Under the pieces are notes generated by a model. That model did not search any database and was not told where the DNA came from. It saw nothing but the letters and a program-made list of their open reading frames with translations. Below, piece after piece: positions 34,536 to 41,958 of a stretch of 64,000 nucleotides of DNA. Numbering within the stretch: the first letter of the stretch is position 1; the number at the start of each line of letters is the position of its first letter. The position numbers were made by a program, and so were the translations under genes. This DNA comes from Porifericola rhodea (GTDB lineage: Bacteria > Bacteroidota > Bacteroidia > Cytophagales > Cyclobacteriaceae), in assembly GCF_030506305.1 (NCBI RefSeq), contig NZ_CP119421.1, positions 2,806,501-2,870,500 on the forward strand, given 5' to 3'.

Positions 34536-35513
34536 ATGAAAAAACTCTACTTTATCTTTTTGCTGACGCTCTTTTTTTCCAATCTTCAGGCACAAACCCG
34601 TAAGCAGGCCGCTCACTTTTCTTTGTTAAAGAGCTATTACAATCCTGCCTTAACAGGTTTTGAAGGCTCGGTAGTAAAGGGACTGTACCGAAGCCAGTGG
34701 TCTTCTTACGAGGGTGCTCCGTCTACTGTTTATCTTTCTGCAGAGCTAAATATGCATGAACTGAAACAGTGGCAGCAGGCTGAGGAACAACAGAAAAGAA
34801 TCTATAAAACCCAAAATGCTCAGTATGCCCGTCATGCGTTTGGTTTATCTTTTCTGAAAGATACATTTGGCCCATACTATGAGCATCAACTGCACCTGAG
34901 CTATAGTTCTAACTTAAGAATTACCAGAAATCTTAACCTGCGTGCTGGTGCTGCCCTTACCTACAATATGGAAGGAATGGATGCCGCTCAGGTAAATCTG
35001 GAGCAAAGCAATGATCCTTTTGTTATGCAGTATATGCAGAATACCAAAAGTGGTCGTGTAGATGTGAACCTGGGAATGATGCTCAGCAGCAAAAATTTCT
35101 TTCTGGGCTATGCCTTGCAGGATGCTACGAAAGGCCAGGCTTCTTTTAACAGAGAAAATACCGCTATTGCCTATGCATACAAGCATATCATCCAGTCTGC
35201 TTATCGTACCCAGTTTTCTGAGCAGTTTGCACTTATCGTTAATGGTATTTATCAGTACGATGAAGAAAGAGGGGGAGTACTGGAGGGGCAAATGAAAGCC
35301 CTATTTTATCAGAAATTCTGGGCTACTGCCGGCTACCGTAAGCAGCTGGCTTACACTTTTGGTTTTGGTGTTCAGCTACATAAATTAAACATCGGCTATG
35401 CTATGGAGGTGCCTACCGGAGAAGCACAACTCCAGGCACAAACCAATGAGCTCAGCCTGAGCTATCGTTTAGGGCAAAGCAGGCATGTAGCAGGCAAAAT
35501 CAATATGTGGTAG
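34536..35513 (+). CDS. PorP/SprF-family type IX secretion outer membrane protein
   Basis: Beta-barrel outer-membrane protein, 325 aa, of the family that handles individual type B cargo of the type IX system. Signal peptide MKKLYFIFLLTLFFSNLQAQ. Then QAAHFSLLKSYYNPALTG (the family's N-terminal signature, PALTG near residue 38) and repeated amphipathic strands to the C-terminus, ending LSYRLGQSRHVAGKI. It begins 8 nt after the CHU_C protein gene, the usual cargo-partner arrangement. The first gene of the cassette is the small secreted protein at 30840. Confidence 0.93.
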   Translation: MKKLYFIFLLTLFFSNLQAQTRKQAAHFSLLKSYYNPALTGFEGSVVKGLYRSQWSSYEGAPSTVYLSAELNMHELKQWQQAEEQQKRIYKTQNAQYARHAFGLSFLKDTFGPYYEHQLHLSYSSNLRITRNLNLRAGAALTYNMEGMDAAQVNLEQSNDPFVMQYMQNTKSGRVDVNLGMMLSSKNFFLGYALQDATKGQASFNRENTAIAYAYKHIIQSAYRTQFSEQFALIVNGIYQYDEERGGVLEGQMKALFYQKFWATAGYRKQLAYTFGFGVQLHKLNIGYAMEVPTGEAQLQAQTNELSLSYRLGQSRHVAGKINMW

Positions 35514-35872
35514 AGGGTAGTTACTTTCTATCACGTTTTTTGCAAAAGTTCGGTTCTTACCTCTGCTCCGCTTTAATTAGCTAGCTGCACTTTTTGTAGC
35601 TTACTGAGTACCATATTTTTTCTGCACATCAACAGCTTAGAAAAGCCTGTGCCGGCATTTCGTATTTTGCAGTTCCACCCTCAGCTTTTCCTTACATTTC
35701 AGCTTAAGTATCTGTCGATTTAAAATGACGCTTAATACCTATCAGACTGCGCTAACATATAACATAAGTTGGTAGTTTTTTCCTTATCTTATTCTTTGTA
35801 ACAGCAGGTAGAACATTACTCATCTGCGTGTGCGATTTTTTGTAGCAGACACTTACCAAACCTAAACAAAGC
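35514..35872. other. Intergenic region before the metzincin gene
   Basis: 359 nt with no credible ORF. It contains the promoter of the metzincin, but I see no clear consensus element. The nearest is TATTCTTTG near 35793, which has one extra base in its spacer. No hairpin terminator was recognised after the PorP/SprF gene. Confidence 0.45.
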
Positions 35873-37009
35873 ATGGCTAAACAGAAGAAAAAGACCAAGG
35901 CAAAAGAGGCTGATACCCAGGAAGAAAAGCAGATGCGCTACTGCTCTATGCCAGTAGTACCGGTACGTACCTTTGACCCGGATGTTGACCCTATGAGAGC
36001 AGCTGCCATTATCATTACTGATAATAAGTGGGTAAACGGCACCGTCATTCATTACTACTTTTTTGATCAGGAAGAGGATGGCGAATACAGTTTTACACCT
36101 TCAGGAGAACGTGTATGGAGAAGCTGGGTAGGCAGTAAAGAACAGCAGGATGTAGTAAGAGAAGCATTTAAGACCTGGAAAGATATTGGCATAGGGCTGG
36201 AGTTTGAAGAGGTAAACAATCGTGAGGATGCCGAAGTAAGGATAGGGTTTATGCAGGGAGATGGCTCCTGGTCTTATCTGGGTACTTATGTGCTTAATAT
36301 CGGGGCAGGGCAGCGTACCATGAATTTCGGCTGGGACCTCACCAGCAGCCAGGGAAGAGATACTGCACTGCACGAAATAGGGCATACGCTAGGGCTACCT
36401 CACGAGCATCAAAACCCTAATGCAGGTATCGTTTGGGACGAAGAAGCCGTTTACGCAGCCCTGGCAAAGCCACCCAATAACTGGTCGGAGGAGATGACCT
36501 ATCATAATATTATCCGTAAGCTGGACCCGGACACTGTACAGGGTTCTAACTGGGACCCGGATTCTATTATGCACTATCCTTTTGAGCCTGGCCTTATTCT
36601 GGAACCAGAAGAGTATGGAACCAAAGGTATATCGCCGGCACCCGGCCTGTCGGAAAGAGATATACAGTGGGTGCGCTACTTTTATCCTCCACTGGAAGAG
36701 AAAACTGACGAGCTTAAGCCATTCCGTTCCAAAAAGCTAGAGATCAGAGCCGGAGATCAGGTAGACCACCTCATTAAACCTAAAACTACCCGCACGTACA
36801 ATATCAGAACTTTTGGTAAGTCAGATACCATACTGGTGCTTTTTGAAGAGGAAGATGGCGAATGGAAATATCGTAGTGCTGATGATGATAGTGGTAAAGA
36901 ATATAATGCGCACCTACGCTACCGCCTGATCAAAGGCAGGCGCTATATGCTCCGAACACGTCTTTATTATCAGCATCTGGAAGGTAATTTTGCGGTTATG
37001 ATGTGGTAG
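35873..37009 (+). CDS. Metzincin (astacin/M12-like) zinc metalloprotease without signal peptide
   Basis: 378 aa. A Lys/Glu-rich N-terminus (MAKQKKKTKAKEADTQEEK) contains no hydrophobic signal. The catalytic core (about 40-275) begins with WVNGTVIHYYF, as in astacins. It has the zinc-binding motif HEIGHTLGLPH (His167, Glu168, His171, His177) and a Met-turn in DSIMHYPF (Met233). EHQNP after the third His also resembles astacin or related M12 enzymes. The C-terminal part (about 280-378) is a beta-rich domain like bacterial pre-peptidase C-terminal (PPC) modules. The lack of a signal suggests a cytoplasmic role or an unconventional export route. Gene is monocistronic by appearance. Confidence 0.87.
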   Translation: MAKQKKKTKAKEADTQEEKQMRYCSMPVVPVRTFDPDVDPMRAAAIIITDNKWVNGTVIHYYFFDQEEDGEYSFTPSGERVWRSWVGSKEQQDVVREAFKTWKDIGIGLEFEEVNNREDAEVRIGFMQGDGSWSYLGTYVLNIGAGQRTMNFGWDLTSSQGRDTALHEIGHTLGLPHEHQNPNAGIVWDEEAVYAALAKPPNNWSEEMTYHNIIRKLDPDTVQGSNWDPDSIMHYPFEPGLILEPEEYGTKGISPAPGLSERDIQWVRYFYPPLEEKTDELKPFRSKKLEIRAGDQVDHLIKPKTTRTYNIRTFGKSDTILVLFEEEDGEWKYRSADDDSGKEYNAHLRYRLIKGRRYMLRTRLYYQHLEGNFAVMMW

Positions 37010-37117
37010 CTGAGCACAGGAAGTGTGGCTAGAAAAAATGTGCAAAAATTTTTAGTAAGCCATTAAACTTTTACCTGACAAGGCTATCTAAGCTCTGAAA
37101 ACAAAACAAATAGTACA

Positions 37118-37489
37118 ATGAAGACACGAATAATAGCCATTGTTTTTGGAGTAATGTTAAGTACGGCAGCTTTTGCCCAGAGAGCTACACCGGAAGAGAG
37201 AGCAGATAAAATGAGTGCTCGTCTGACAGAGAAACTAGAGCTTGATGAAAGCCAGTCAAAAGAAGTGAAGCAGATTATTCTTAGCAATATGGAAGCCAGC
37301 AGAGAAAAGATGCAACAGGTATCCAGCCGCGAAGAGCGGATGGAAATCATGAAAGAAAGTGATGCTAAGATGGATGAAGAGCTGAAGCTGGTATTTAGCG
37401 AAGAGCAGTATCAGCAGTATCAGACAGTTAAAGCAGAAACCAAAGAAAGGGAAGGCAAACGTAGAGGAAGCCGCCGTAGTGAAAGTTAA
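37118..37489 (+). CDS. Small periplasmic Spy/CpxP-like helical protein
   Basis: 123 aa. Signal peptide MKTRIIAIVFGVMLSTAAF followed by AQ. The mature part is almost wholly helical and charged, with LTEKLELDESQSKEVKQII and LKLVFSEEQYQQYQ, the repeated LxxxQ-like helices of the Spy/CpxP (LTXXQ) and related DUF4890 proteins. It ends in a basic Arg/Ser-rich tail. Such proteins are periplasmic chaperones or envelope-stress modulators in Proteobacteria; the function here is inferred. It is followed by a strong terminator. Confidence 0.75.
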   Translation: MKTRIIAIVFGVMLSTAAFAQRATPEERADKMSARLTEKLELDESQSKEVKQIILSNMEASREKMQQVSSREERMEIMKESDAKMDEELKLVFSEEQYQQYQTVKAETKEREGKRRGSRRSES

Positions 37490-37515
37490 TTTACTTTCTC
37501 CTTTTATGCATACTG

Positions 37516-37546
37516 TAAGCTACCCTATACGGGTAGCTTATTTTTT
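37516..37546 (+). terminator. Intrinsic terminator of the Spy/CpxP-like gene, overlapping the aat stop
   Basis: TAAGCTACCC (37516-37525), TATAC loop, GGGTAGCTTA (37531-37540), then six T. It ends the plus-strand gene. The minus-strand aat stop codon (37540-37538) lies in its right arm. Confidence 0.88.
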
Positions 37547-38230
37547 GTCTAGCCAATGAGACCAACTGCCCTGAAAGCTAGGGGCCTCCAAAGCCTGGTT
37601 GAGTAGTTCCATATAGTCTGAACGAGGTATCTCCTCTGCTCCCATACTTTCCAGGTGGGGCGTATGTACCTGGCTGTCTATCAGGCTGAAACCTCTCTTC
37701 TGAAGCTCCCATACCAGCGTAATAAATCCTGCCTTAGAAGCATTACTTACCTTACTGAACATAGACTCACCAAAAAAAATACTGCCTAGCGACACACCGT
37801 ACAGCCCTCCCAGCAGTTGCCCCTTCTGCCATACCTCTACCGAATGAGCATAGCCCAATTTGTGTAGGTAGCAGTAGGCTTCCAGCATCTCGTCGGTAAT
37901 CCAGGTACCCTGCTGTCCCCTGCGGCGGGTTTGCTGGCAGGCAGTAATTACCTGCCGAAAGTCAGTATCCAGCGTAATATCAAATTTCTTCTGATTGAAG
38001 ATAGGGCGCATGCTTCTGGAGACTTTGAGCCGCTCAGGAAACATTACAAAACGAGGGTCAGGGGCGTGCCAGATGATAGGCTGCCCCTCATCGTACCAGG
38101 GAAAAATGCCCGAACAATAAGCCAGAAGTAAACGGTCAGGAGAAAGGTCACCACCCAGCGCGATTCCTCCCCACTCTTCTGCTTCTTCAACGGGAGGGAA
38201 ATTCAAATCATTACTAAGCCAATACAGCAT
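37538..38230 (-). CDS. aat: Leucyl/phenylalanyl-tRNA-protein transferase
   Basis: Attaches Leu or Phe to proteins with N-terminal Lys or Arg, marking them for ClpAP degradation (N-degron pathway). 230 aa with the conserved IALGGDLSPDRLLLAYCSGIFPWYDEG arrangement (here spanning about residues 22-50), then IIWHAPDPRFV. The GGLYGVSLGSIFFGESMFS region (about 140-160) and SLIDSQVHTPHLESMGAEEI near residue 185 are also diagnostic. It starts 58 nt after trpD on the same strand with no terminator between, so it may be the last gene of the trpE-G-D transcript. Its stop codon sits in the convergent terminator. Confidence 0.96.
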   Translation of the reverse strand: MLYWLSNDLNFPPVEEAEEWGGIALGGDLSPDRLLLAYCSGIFPWYDEGQPIIWHAPDPRFVMFPERLKVSRSMRPIFNQKKFDITLDTDFRQVITACQQTRRRGQQGTWITDEMLEAYCYLHKLGYAHSVEVWQKGQLLGGLYGVSLGSIFFGESMFSKVSNASKAGFITLVWELQKRGFSLIDSQVHTPHLESMGAEEIPRSDYMELLNQALEAPSFQGSWSHWLDKK

Positions 38231-38288
38231 ACATAAGGTTTTCTCTCCTGTATATCGTTTAAATACCGTGAAAAGTTATAGGTCAGAC

Positions 38289-39278
38289 CTATTTTGCAAT
38301 AAGCTTTTGAAAGGCTTCCATCGCATGTCCAGAAAATAAAGACTCACGAGCGGCCTCAATGCTGTCTTTTAGACTAAGCTCCGGCTTACCGCAGTACAGA
38401 GCTACCCCGGCATTGGCAAGTACGGCTTCGTTTTGGGCCTGTGTACCTTTACCTTCCAGTATACTGGTAAAAATACGAGCGGCATCTTCTACTGATTCCC
38501 CTCCGTGTAGTGCTTCGGGTTTGTGAGTAGAAAACCCAAGATCTTCCGGTCTTAGTATTTGTTCCTGTTCATTGGTAATCATCTTAAAAGGACCAGTCAG
38601 CGATATTTCATCATAGCCGTCCAGAGAATGTAAGATTACAAAACGCTTATCAGTTTTCTGATACAAATAAGCATATAGGCGAGCTAGCTCCAGGCTAAAC
38701 ACACCTACCAACTGTTTTTTAGGAAATGAGGGGTTAACCATGGGGCCCAGCATATTAAAAAAAGTTTTCATTCCCAGTTCGCGCCTTACGGGCCCTACAT
38801 TCTTCATGGCAGGGTGGAAGAGGGGAGCATGCAGAAAACAGATATTCGCATTATCTAGGCTTTTTTTGAGTGCCTCTGCCTCATTAGTAAACTCATAGCC
38901 AAAGTGCGTGATAAGGTCAGAAGAACCACTTACTGAGGATACTCCTTTATTACCATGTTTGGCTACTGCCTGTCCTGCGCCAGCTACAACAAAAGAAGCT
39001 GTAGTTGAGATATTGAAAGTATCTTTACCATCTCCGCCAGTGCCACATAGGTCAATGGCATCATATTCATCAATATGGAGAGGTACACAAAGCTCCAACA
39101 TAGCATCACGGAATCCTTCCAACTCTTCTACGGTAATGCTTCGCATCAGAAAAACAGTTAAAAAAGCAGCCATCTGGCTTTGGTTGTATTCTCCCTGCGC
39201 GAGCTTGGTAAGGATTTGTTGAGCAGTGTCTTTATCTAAAGATTTATATTCTATCAGATCGTTGAGTATATCTTTCAT
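38289..39278 (-). CDS. trpD: Anthranilate phosphoribosyltransferase
   Basis: Transfers phosphoribose from PRPP to anthranilate (second step of Trp synthesis). 329 aa, a homodimeric type-4 phosphoribosyltransferase. The PRPP-binding glycine-rich loop LCGTGGDGKDTFN is at residues 77-89, with KHGNKGVSSVSGSSDLITHFG next. The anthranilate site includes HPAMKNVGPVRRELG near residue 155. It is 159 nt after trpG and 58 nt before aat. Half of the split trp operon; same strand and order as in intact operons. Confidence 0.97.
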   Translation of the reverse strand: MKDILNDLIEYKSLDKDTAQQILTKLAQGEYNQSQMAAFLTVFLMRSITVEELEGFRDAMLELCVPLHIDEYDAIDLCGTGGDGKDTFNISTTASFVVAGAGQAVAKHGNKGVSSVSGSSDLITHFGYEFTNEAEALKKSLDNANICFLHAPLFHPAMKNVGPVRRELGMKTFFNMLGPMVNPSFPKKQLVGVFSLELARLYAYLYQKTDKRFVILHSLDGYDEISLTGPFKMITNEQEQILRPEDLGFSTHKPEALHGGESVEDAARIFTSILEGKGTQAQNEAVLANAGVALYCGKPELSLKDSIEAARESLFSGHAMEAFQKLIAK

Positions 39279-39437
39279 GCTTGTGGGGTTGCAGTATGAT
39301 TAAGCCTTAGCTGAGCTATATAGTAACTGTTGATTAATGTTTGGTTGAAAATAGATTTCTGGAAATTGAAAAAACGGGAGCATAGCTAGGGGTAGTACAT
39401 AATGGTGTAGATATTTATGCTCAATGCCCGGCAGAAG

Positions 39438-40016
39438 CTAATGTTCCAGCCAGTTTTTTAGCATTTGTTTTCCATGTTCGGTAAGAATAGACTCCGGATG
39501 AAACTGCACACCATGAACATCATATTGTTTATGGCGTAAGCCCATTACCTCTCCATGAGGGTCCAGTGCTGTTACGATTAGCTCCGGGTTATTAGCCATA
39601 GATACAGCTTCTACTGCCCAGCTATGGTAGCGGCAAACATTAAAAACCTGTGGTAAGCCTTCAAAAAGATATTCCTCTTTATCTTCCAGCATCACTTTAT
39701 CGGCATAACCATGCAGTACGGTAGGCATATTGTACAGCTTTGCCTTAAAGGCTTCGGCAATACCCTGGTGGCCCAGGCATACACCCAGTATACTTTTGGT
39801 GGGCGCATAGGTTTTAATTACATCCATCATAATCCCTGCTTCTTCGGGAATACCGGGGCCGGGAGAAAGCAGAATTTTATCATATTTGGCTACTTCTTCC
39901 ACGCTAATCTTATCGTTACGGATCACATCCATCTGCTCTCCATAACCCAGTTCCCTCAGGATGTGCACCAGGTTATAGGTGAATGAGTCATAATTATCTA
40001 GAACTAGTATTTTCAT
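39438..40016 (-). CDS. trpG: Anthranilate synthase glutamine amidotransferase component
   Basis: Hydrolyses glutamine and channels ammonia to TrpE. Class I glutamine amidotransferase, 192 aa from the start MKILVLDNYDSFTYN that matches the family's N-terminus; a further ATG seven codons upstream (40037) is unlikely. The catalytic triad is Cys80 (GVCLGHQG), His173 and Glu175 (FHPESILTEHG). It lies between trpE (159 nt upstream, with a small hairpin) and trpD. Confidence 0.95.
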   Translation of the reverse strand: MKILVLDNYDSFTYNLVHILRELGYGEQMDVIRNDKISVEEVAKYDKILLSPGPGIPEEAGIMMDVIKTYAPTKSILGVCLGHQGIAEAFKAKLYNMPTVLHGYADKVMLEDKEEYLFEGLPQVFNVCRYHSWAVEAVSMANNPELIVTALDPHGEVMGLRHKQYDVHGVQFHPESILTEHGKQMLKNWLEH

Positions 40017-40062
40017 GTTAGTAATTGCAGATTGCAAATCTTTAAATCAAAATTATGTATGC

Positions 40063-40085
40063 GATTTCAAATTTCTATTGAAATC
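40063..40085. promoter_or_regulatory. Hairpin between trpE and trpG
   Basis: GATTTCAA (40063-40070) pairs with TTGAAATC (40078-40085), 7-nt loop, no T tract. It may be an mRNA processing or stability site; no function can be shown. Confidence 0.35.
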
Positions 40086-40175
40086 ATAAAGTAGAGCTGA
40101 AATTATTAAGAGCCAAGCATCAGAAAACTGCTACCTGAGCCTAAATACTATGCTCAGCGTTCCACTAGCCGGGCT

Positions 40176-41630
40176 TTAGTTTGATATATCCTCTGCTACC
40201 TCCAGGGCTCTTCTGAGGGCAGCCAGTTTGTTATTTACCTCCTGTAACTCGCTTTCTACCACAGACTTGGCTACCACTCCGGCGCCTGCCTGATAATACA
40301 ATGAGTTGTTCTGGCTGATGAAGGAGCGTATCATAATAGCATGATTAAACTGCGCGGTTTTTTGATCGCTACCAAACCCTAAAAAGCCTATAGCACCACC
40401 ATAATAGCCACGCTTGGTCTTTTCGTACTGGCTGATCAGCTGCATAGCCATATGTTTGGGAGCTCCAGAAAGTGTGCCTGCCGGAAAAGTATCAGCCACC
40501 ACCTGTATGGGCGAGGTTTCGGGAGAAAGTTTGCTGGTCACTTTAGATACCAGATGGATGACATGGGAGAAATATTGTACCTCTTTAAAAGTCTCTACCG
40601 TCACTTCATTCCCGTGTCTGCTCAGGTCATTACGGGCCAGGTCTACCAGCATCACATGTTCTGAGTTTTCTTTAGGGTCGTCTATCAGCTTTTTGGCTAG
40701 TTCAGCATCGGCGGCATCATTTCCGGTACGCTTAAAAGTACCAGCGATAGGGTAAATACTGGCTTCTCCATCCTTAATAACAATTTGCGCCTCTGGCGAA
40801 GAGCCAAATATTTTGTAGTTGCCATAGTCAAAATAGAAGAGATATGGAGAAGGGTTGATGGAGCGGAGGGCACGGTAAACGTTAAATTCGTCACCTTTAA
40901 AGCGGTTTTCAAAACGGCGAGACAGTACAATCTGAAATACATCTCCTCTAAAACAGTGCTCTTGTCCTTTACGAATAATTTCCAGAAACTCATCATCGGA
41001 GTAATTGCTGCTTTCTTCGCCTTCGCGCTGAAAACGATAGCTCGGAATATTTCGGTTATTAACCAGAGAGATCAGGTCTGAGAGTTTGTCGTGCTTACCC
41101 TCTTCACCTGCCAGCTCATGATGAAACGCATACAACTCATTGCGGAAATGGTCAATGGCAATCACATACCGATATACAGAATAGTGTACTTCTGGTATAC
41201 CATAATCCTTATCTGTATCGGCCTGTATATCCACGTCTTCATAATACTGTACAGCATCATAAGACATGTACCCAAACATGCCATTAGTGCTAAATTTATA
41301 ATCATGGTCTTCAGACTTAAATGAGGCTGCAAACTGGCTCAGCATCTCTATTACTTCCTGCTTTTGCTGAGTTTGGGTTTCTGAAGCCGTGCCATCAGGA
41401 AAACTTTGCTTCACCAGGCCATTTTTTACAGAAAAAGTAGCAATAGGGCTACAGCATATAAACGAGAAGCTATTGTCACTGCTATGGTAGTCTGAGCTTT
41501 CCAGTAATATAGGATTATCAAAACGGTCCCGTATTTTCAGGTAAATGTTAACAGGGGTAACCGTATCTGAGAGCATGCGCTTATGCTCAGTCACCAATTG
41601 GTAAAGGCGTTTAGTTTGTTGTGTTTGCAT
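40176..41630 (-). CDS. trpE: Anthranilate synthase component I
   Basis: Converts chorismate and ammonia to anthranilate, the committed step of Trp synthesis. 484 aa. Feedback site LLESS (residues 42-46) is intact, so tryptophan inhibition is expected. The catalytic C-terminal domain has IVLSRRFENRF, PSPYLFYFDYG, GSSPEAQIVI, PIAGTFKRTG and PAGTLSGAPKHMAM. Its ATG is 15 nt after the attenuator T tract, so its expression depends on readthrough of that terminator. It is the first structural gene of the trpE-G-D-aat unit. Confidence 0.97.
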   Translation of the reverse strand: MQTQQTKRLYQLVTEHKRMLSDTVTPVNIYLKIRDRFDNPILLESSDYHSSDNSFSFICCSPIATFSVKNGLVKQSFPDGTASETQTQQKQEVIEMLSQFAASFKSEDHDYKFSTNGMFGYMSYDAVQYYEDVDIQADTDKDYGIPEVHYSVYRYVIAIDHFRNELYAFHHELAGEEGKHDKLSDLISLVNNRNIPSYRFQREGEESSNYSDDEFLEIIRKGQEHCFRGDVFQIVLSRRFENRFKGDEFNVYRALRSINPSPYLFYFDYGNYKIFGSSPEAQIVIKDGEASIYPIAGTFKRTGNDAADAELAKKLIDDPKENSEHVMLVDLARNDLSRHGNEVTVETFKEVQYFSHVIHLVSKVTSKLSPETSPIQVVADTFPAGTLSGAPKHMAMQLISQYEKTKRGYYGGAIGFLGFGSDQKTAQFNHAIMIRSFISQNNSLYYQAGAGVVAKSVVESELQEVNNKLAALRRALEVAEDISN

Positions 41631-41645
41631 GAGATTCTTTCGTTT

Positions 41646-41677
41646 AAAAAAAAAGCCTACTGCGCGAACAGTAGGCT
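41646..41677 (-). terminator. trp attenuator terminator hairpin
   Basis: On the minus strand: AGCCTACTG (41677-41669), loop TTCGCG, CAGTAGGCT (41662-41654), then nine T down to 41646. It lies between the leader ORF (41715-41789) and trpE (ATG at 41630). A perfect 9-bp stem and T tract in this position mark it as an attenuator rather than an operon end. Confidence 0.92.
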
Positions 41678-41728
41678 CATAAAATATGCTTTATAGGTAA
41701 AGACAAGCAAATACTTAGCCGTTCGCGC
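41662..41728 (-). promoter_or_regulatory. trp leader antiterminator (alternative RNA pairing)
   Basis: Region 2, GCGCGAACGG (41728-41719, end of the leader ORF), can pair over 10 bp (one G-U) with CTGTTCGCGC (41671-41662). The latter is the loop plus both inner arms of the terminator, so the pairing excludes the hairpin. A further segment, GCGCC (41745-41741) at the Trp codons, can pair with GGCGC at 41729-41725 (region 1:2). A ribosome stalled at the Trp codons would cover region 1 and allow 2:3 pairing. This is classic attenuation geometry. Confidence 0.8.
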
Positions 41729-41789
41729 CTAAATATGTTGGGCGCCACCACCAGTTAGTTTTTGCGTATGTCTTGCTAATTCTTACCAT
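41715..41789 (-). CDS. trpL: trp operon leader peptide with three consecutive Trp codons
   Basis: A 24-codon ORF not reported by length-limited gene finding. It begins MVRISKTYAKTN, then has three UGG codons in a row (41753-41745), then RPTYLGANG and a TAA. It lies immediately upstream of trpE on the same strand, with the terminator 37 nt after its stop. Three tandem Trp codons are very unlikely by chance and are the hallmark of a ribosome-stalling leader. No Shine-Dalgarno is visible and the predicted transcription start falls about at the ATG. Confidence 0.92.
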   Translation of the reverse strand: MVRISKTYAKTNWWWRPTYLGANG

Positions 41790-41795
41790 ATGCGA

Positions 41796-41826
41796 CAAAT
41801 ATAAAGTCCTATCTTTATATTTCAAA
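41796..41826 (-). promoter_or_regulatory. Promoter of the trpL-trpE-G-D unit
   Basis: -7 element TATATTTG (41803-41796, a perfect TAnnTTTG) and -33 element TTTG (41826-41823), with a 19-nt spacer, as described for Bacteroidota housekeeping promoters. The -7 G is 6 nt from the trpL ATG, so transcription would begin at or within a few bases of the start codon. Confidence 0.75.
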
Positions 41827-41836
41827 CGGACTTTAT
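41801..41836. promoter_or_regulatory. Inverted repeat embracing the trp promoter (operator candidate)
   Basis: ATAAAGTCC (41801-41809) and GGACTTTAT (41828-41836) form a perfect 9-bp inverted repeat with an 18-nt spacer. It encloses the -33 element and overlaps the -7 element. Read on the minus strand, the core ATAAAGTC is repeated further upstream at 41857-41864, with a partial copy at 41811-41818. A repressor or activator site is inferred; the regulator is unknown, as classical TrpR is generally absent in this phylum. Confidence 0.5.
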
Positions 41837-41958
41837 CAAATTGTACGTAAAATGCAGACTTTATTTATAAGGGCTGTATAGGGCTTTATTTGAGACCTTT
41901 TGTATAGCAGGCAAGCCCTTGAAATTACAGATAACCACAAATTATATACATCAATCGC

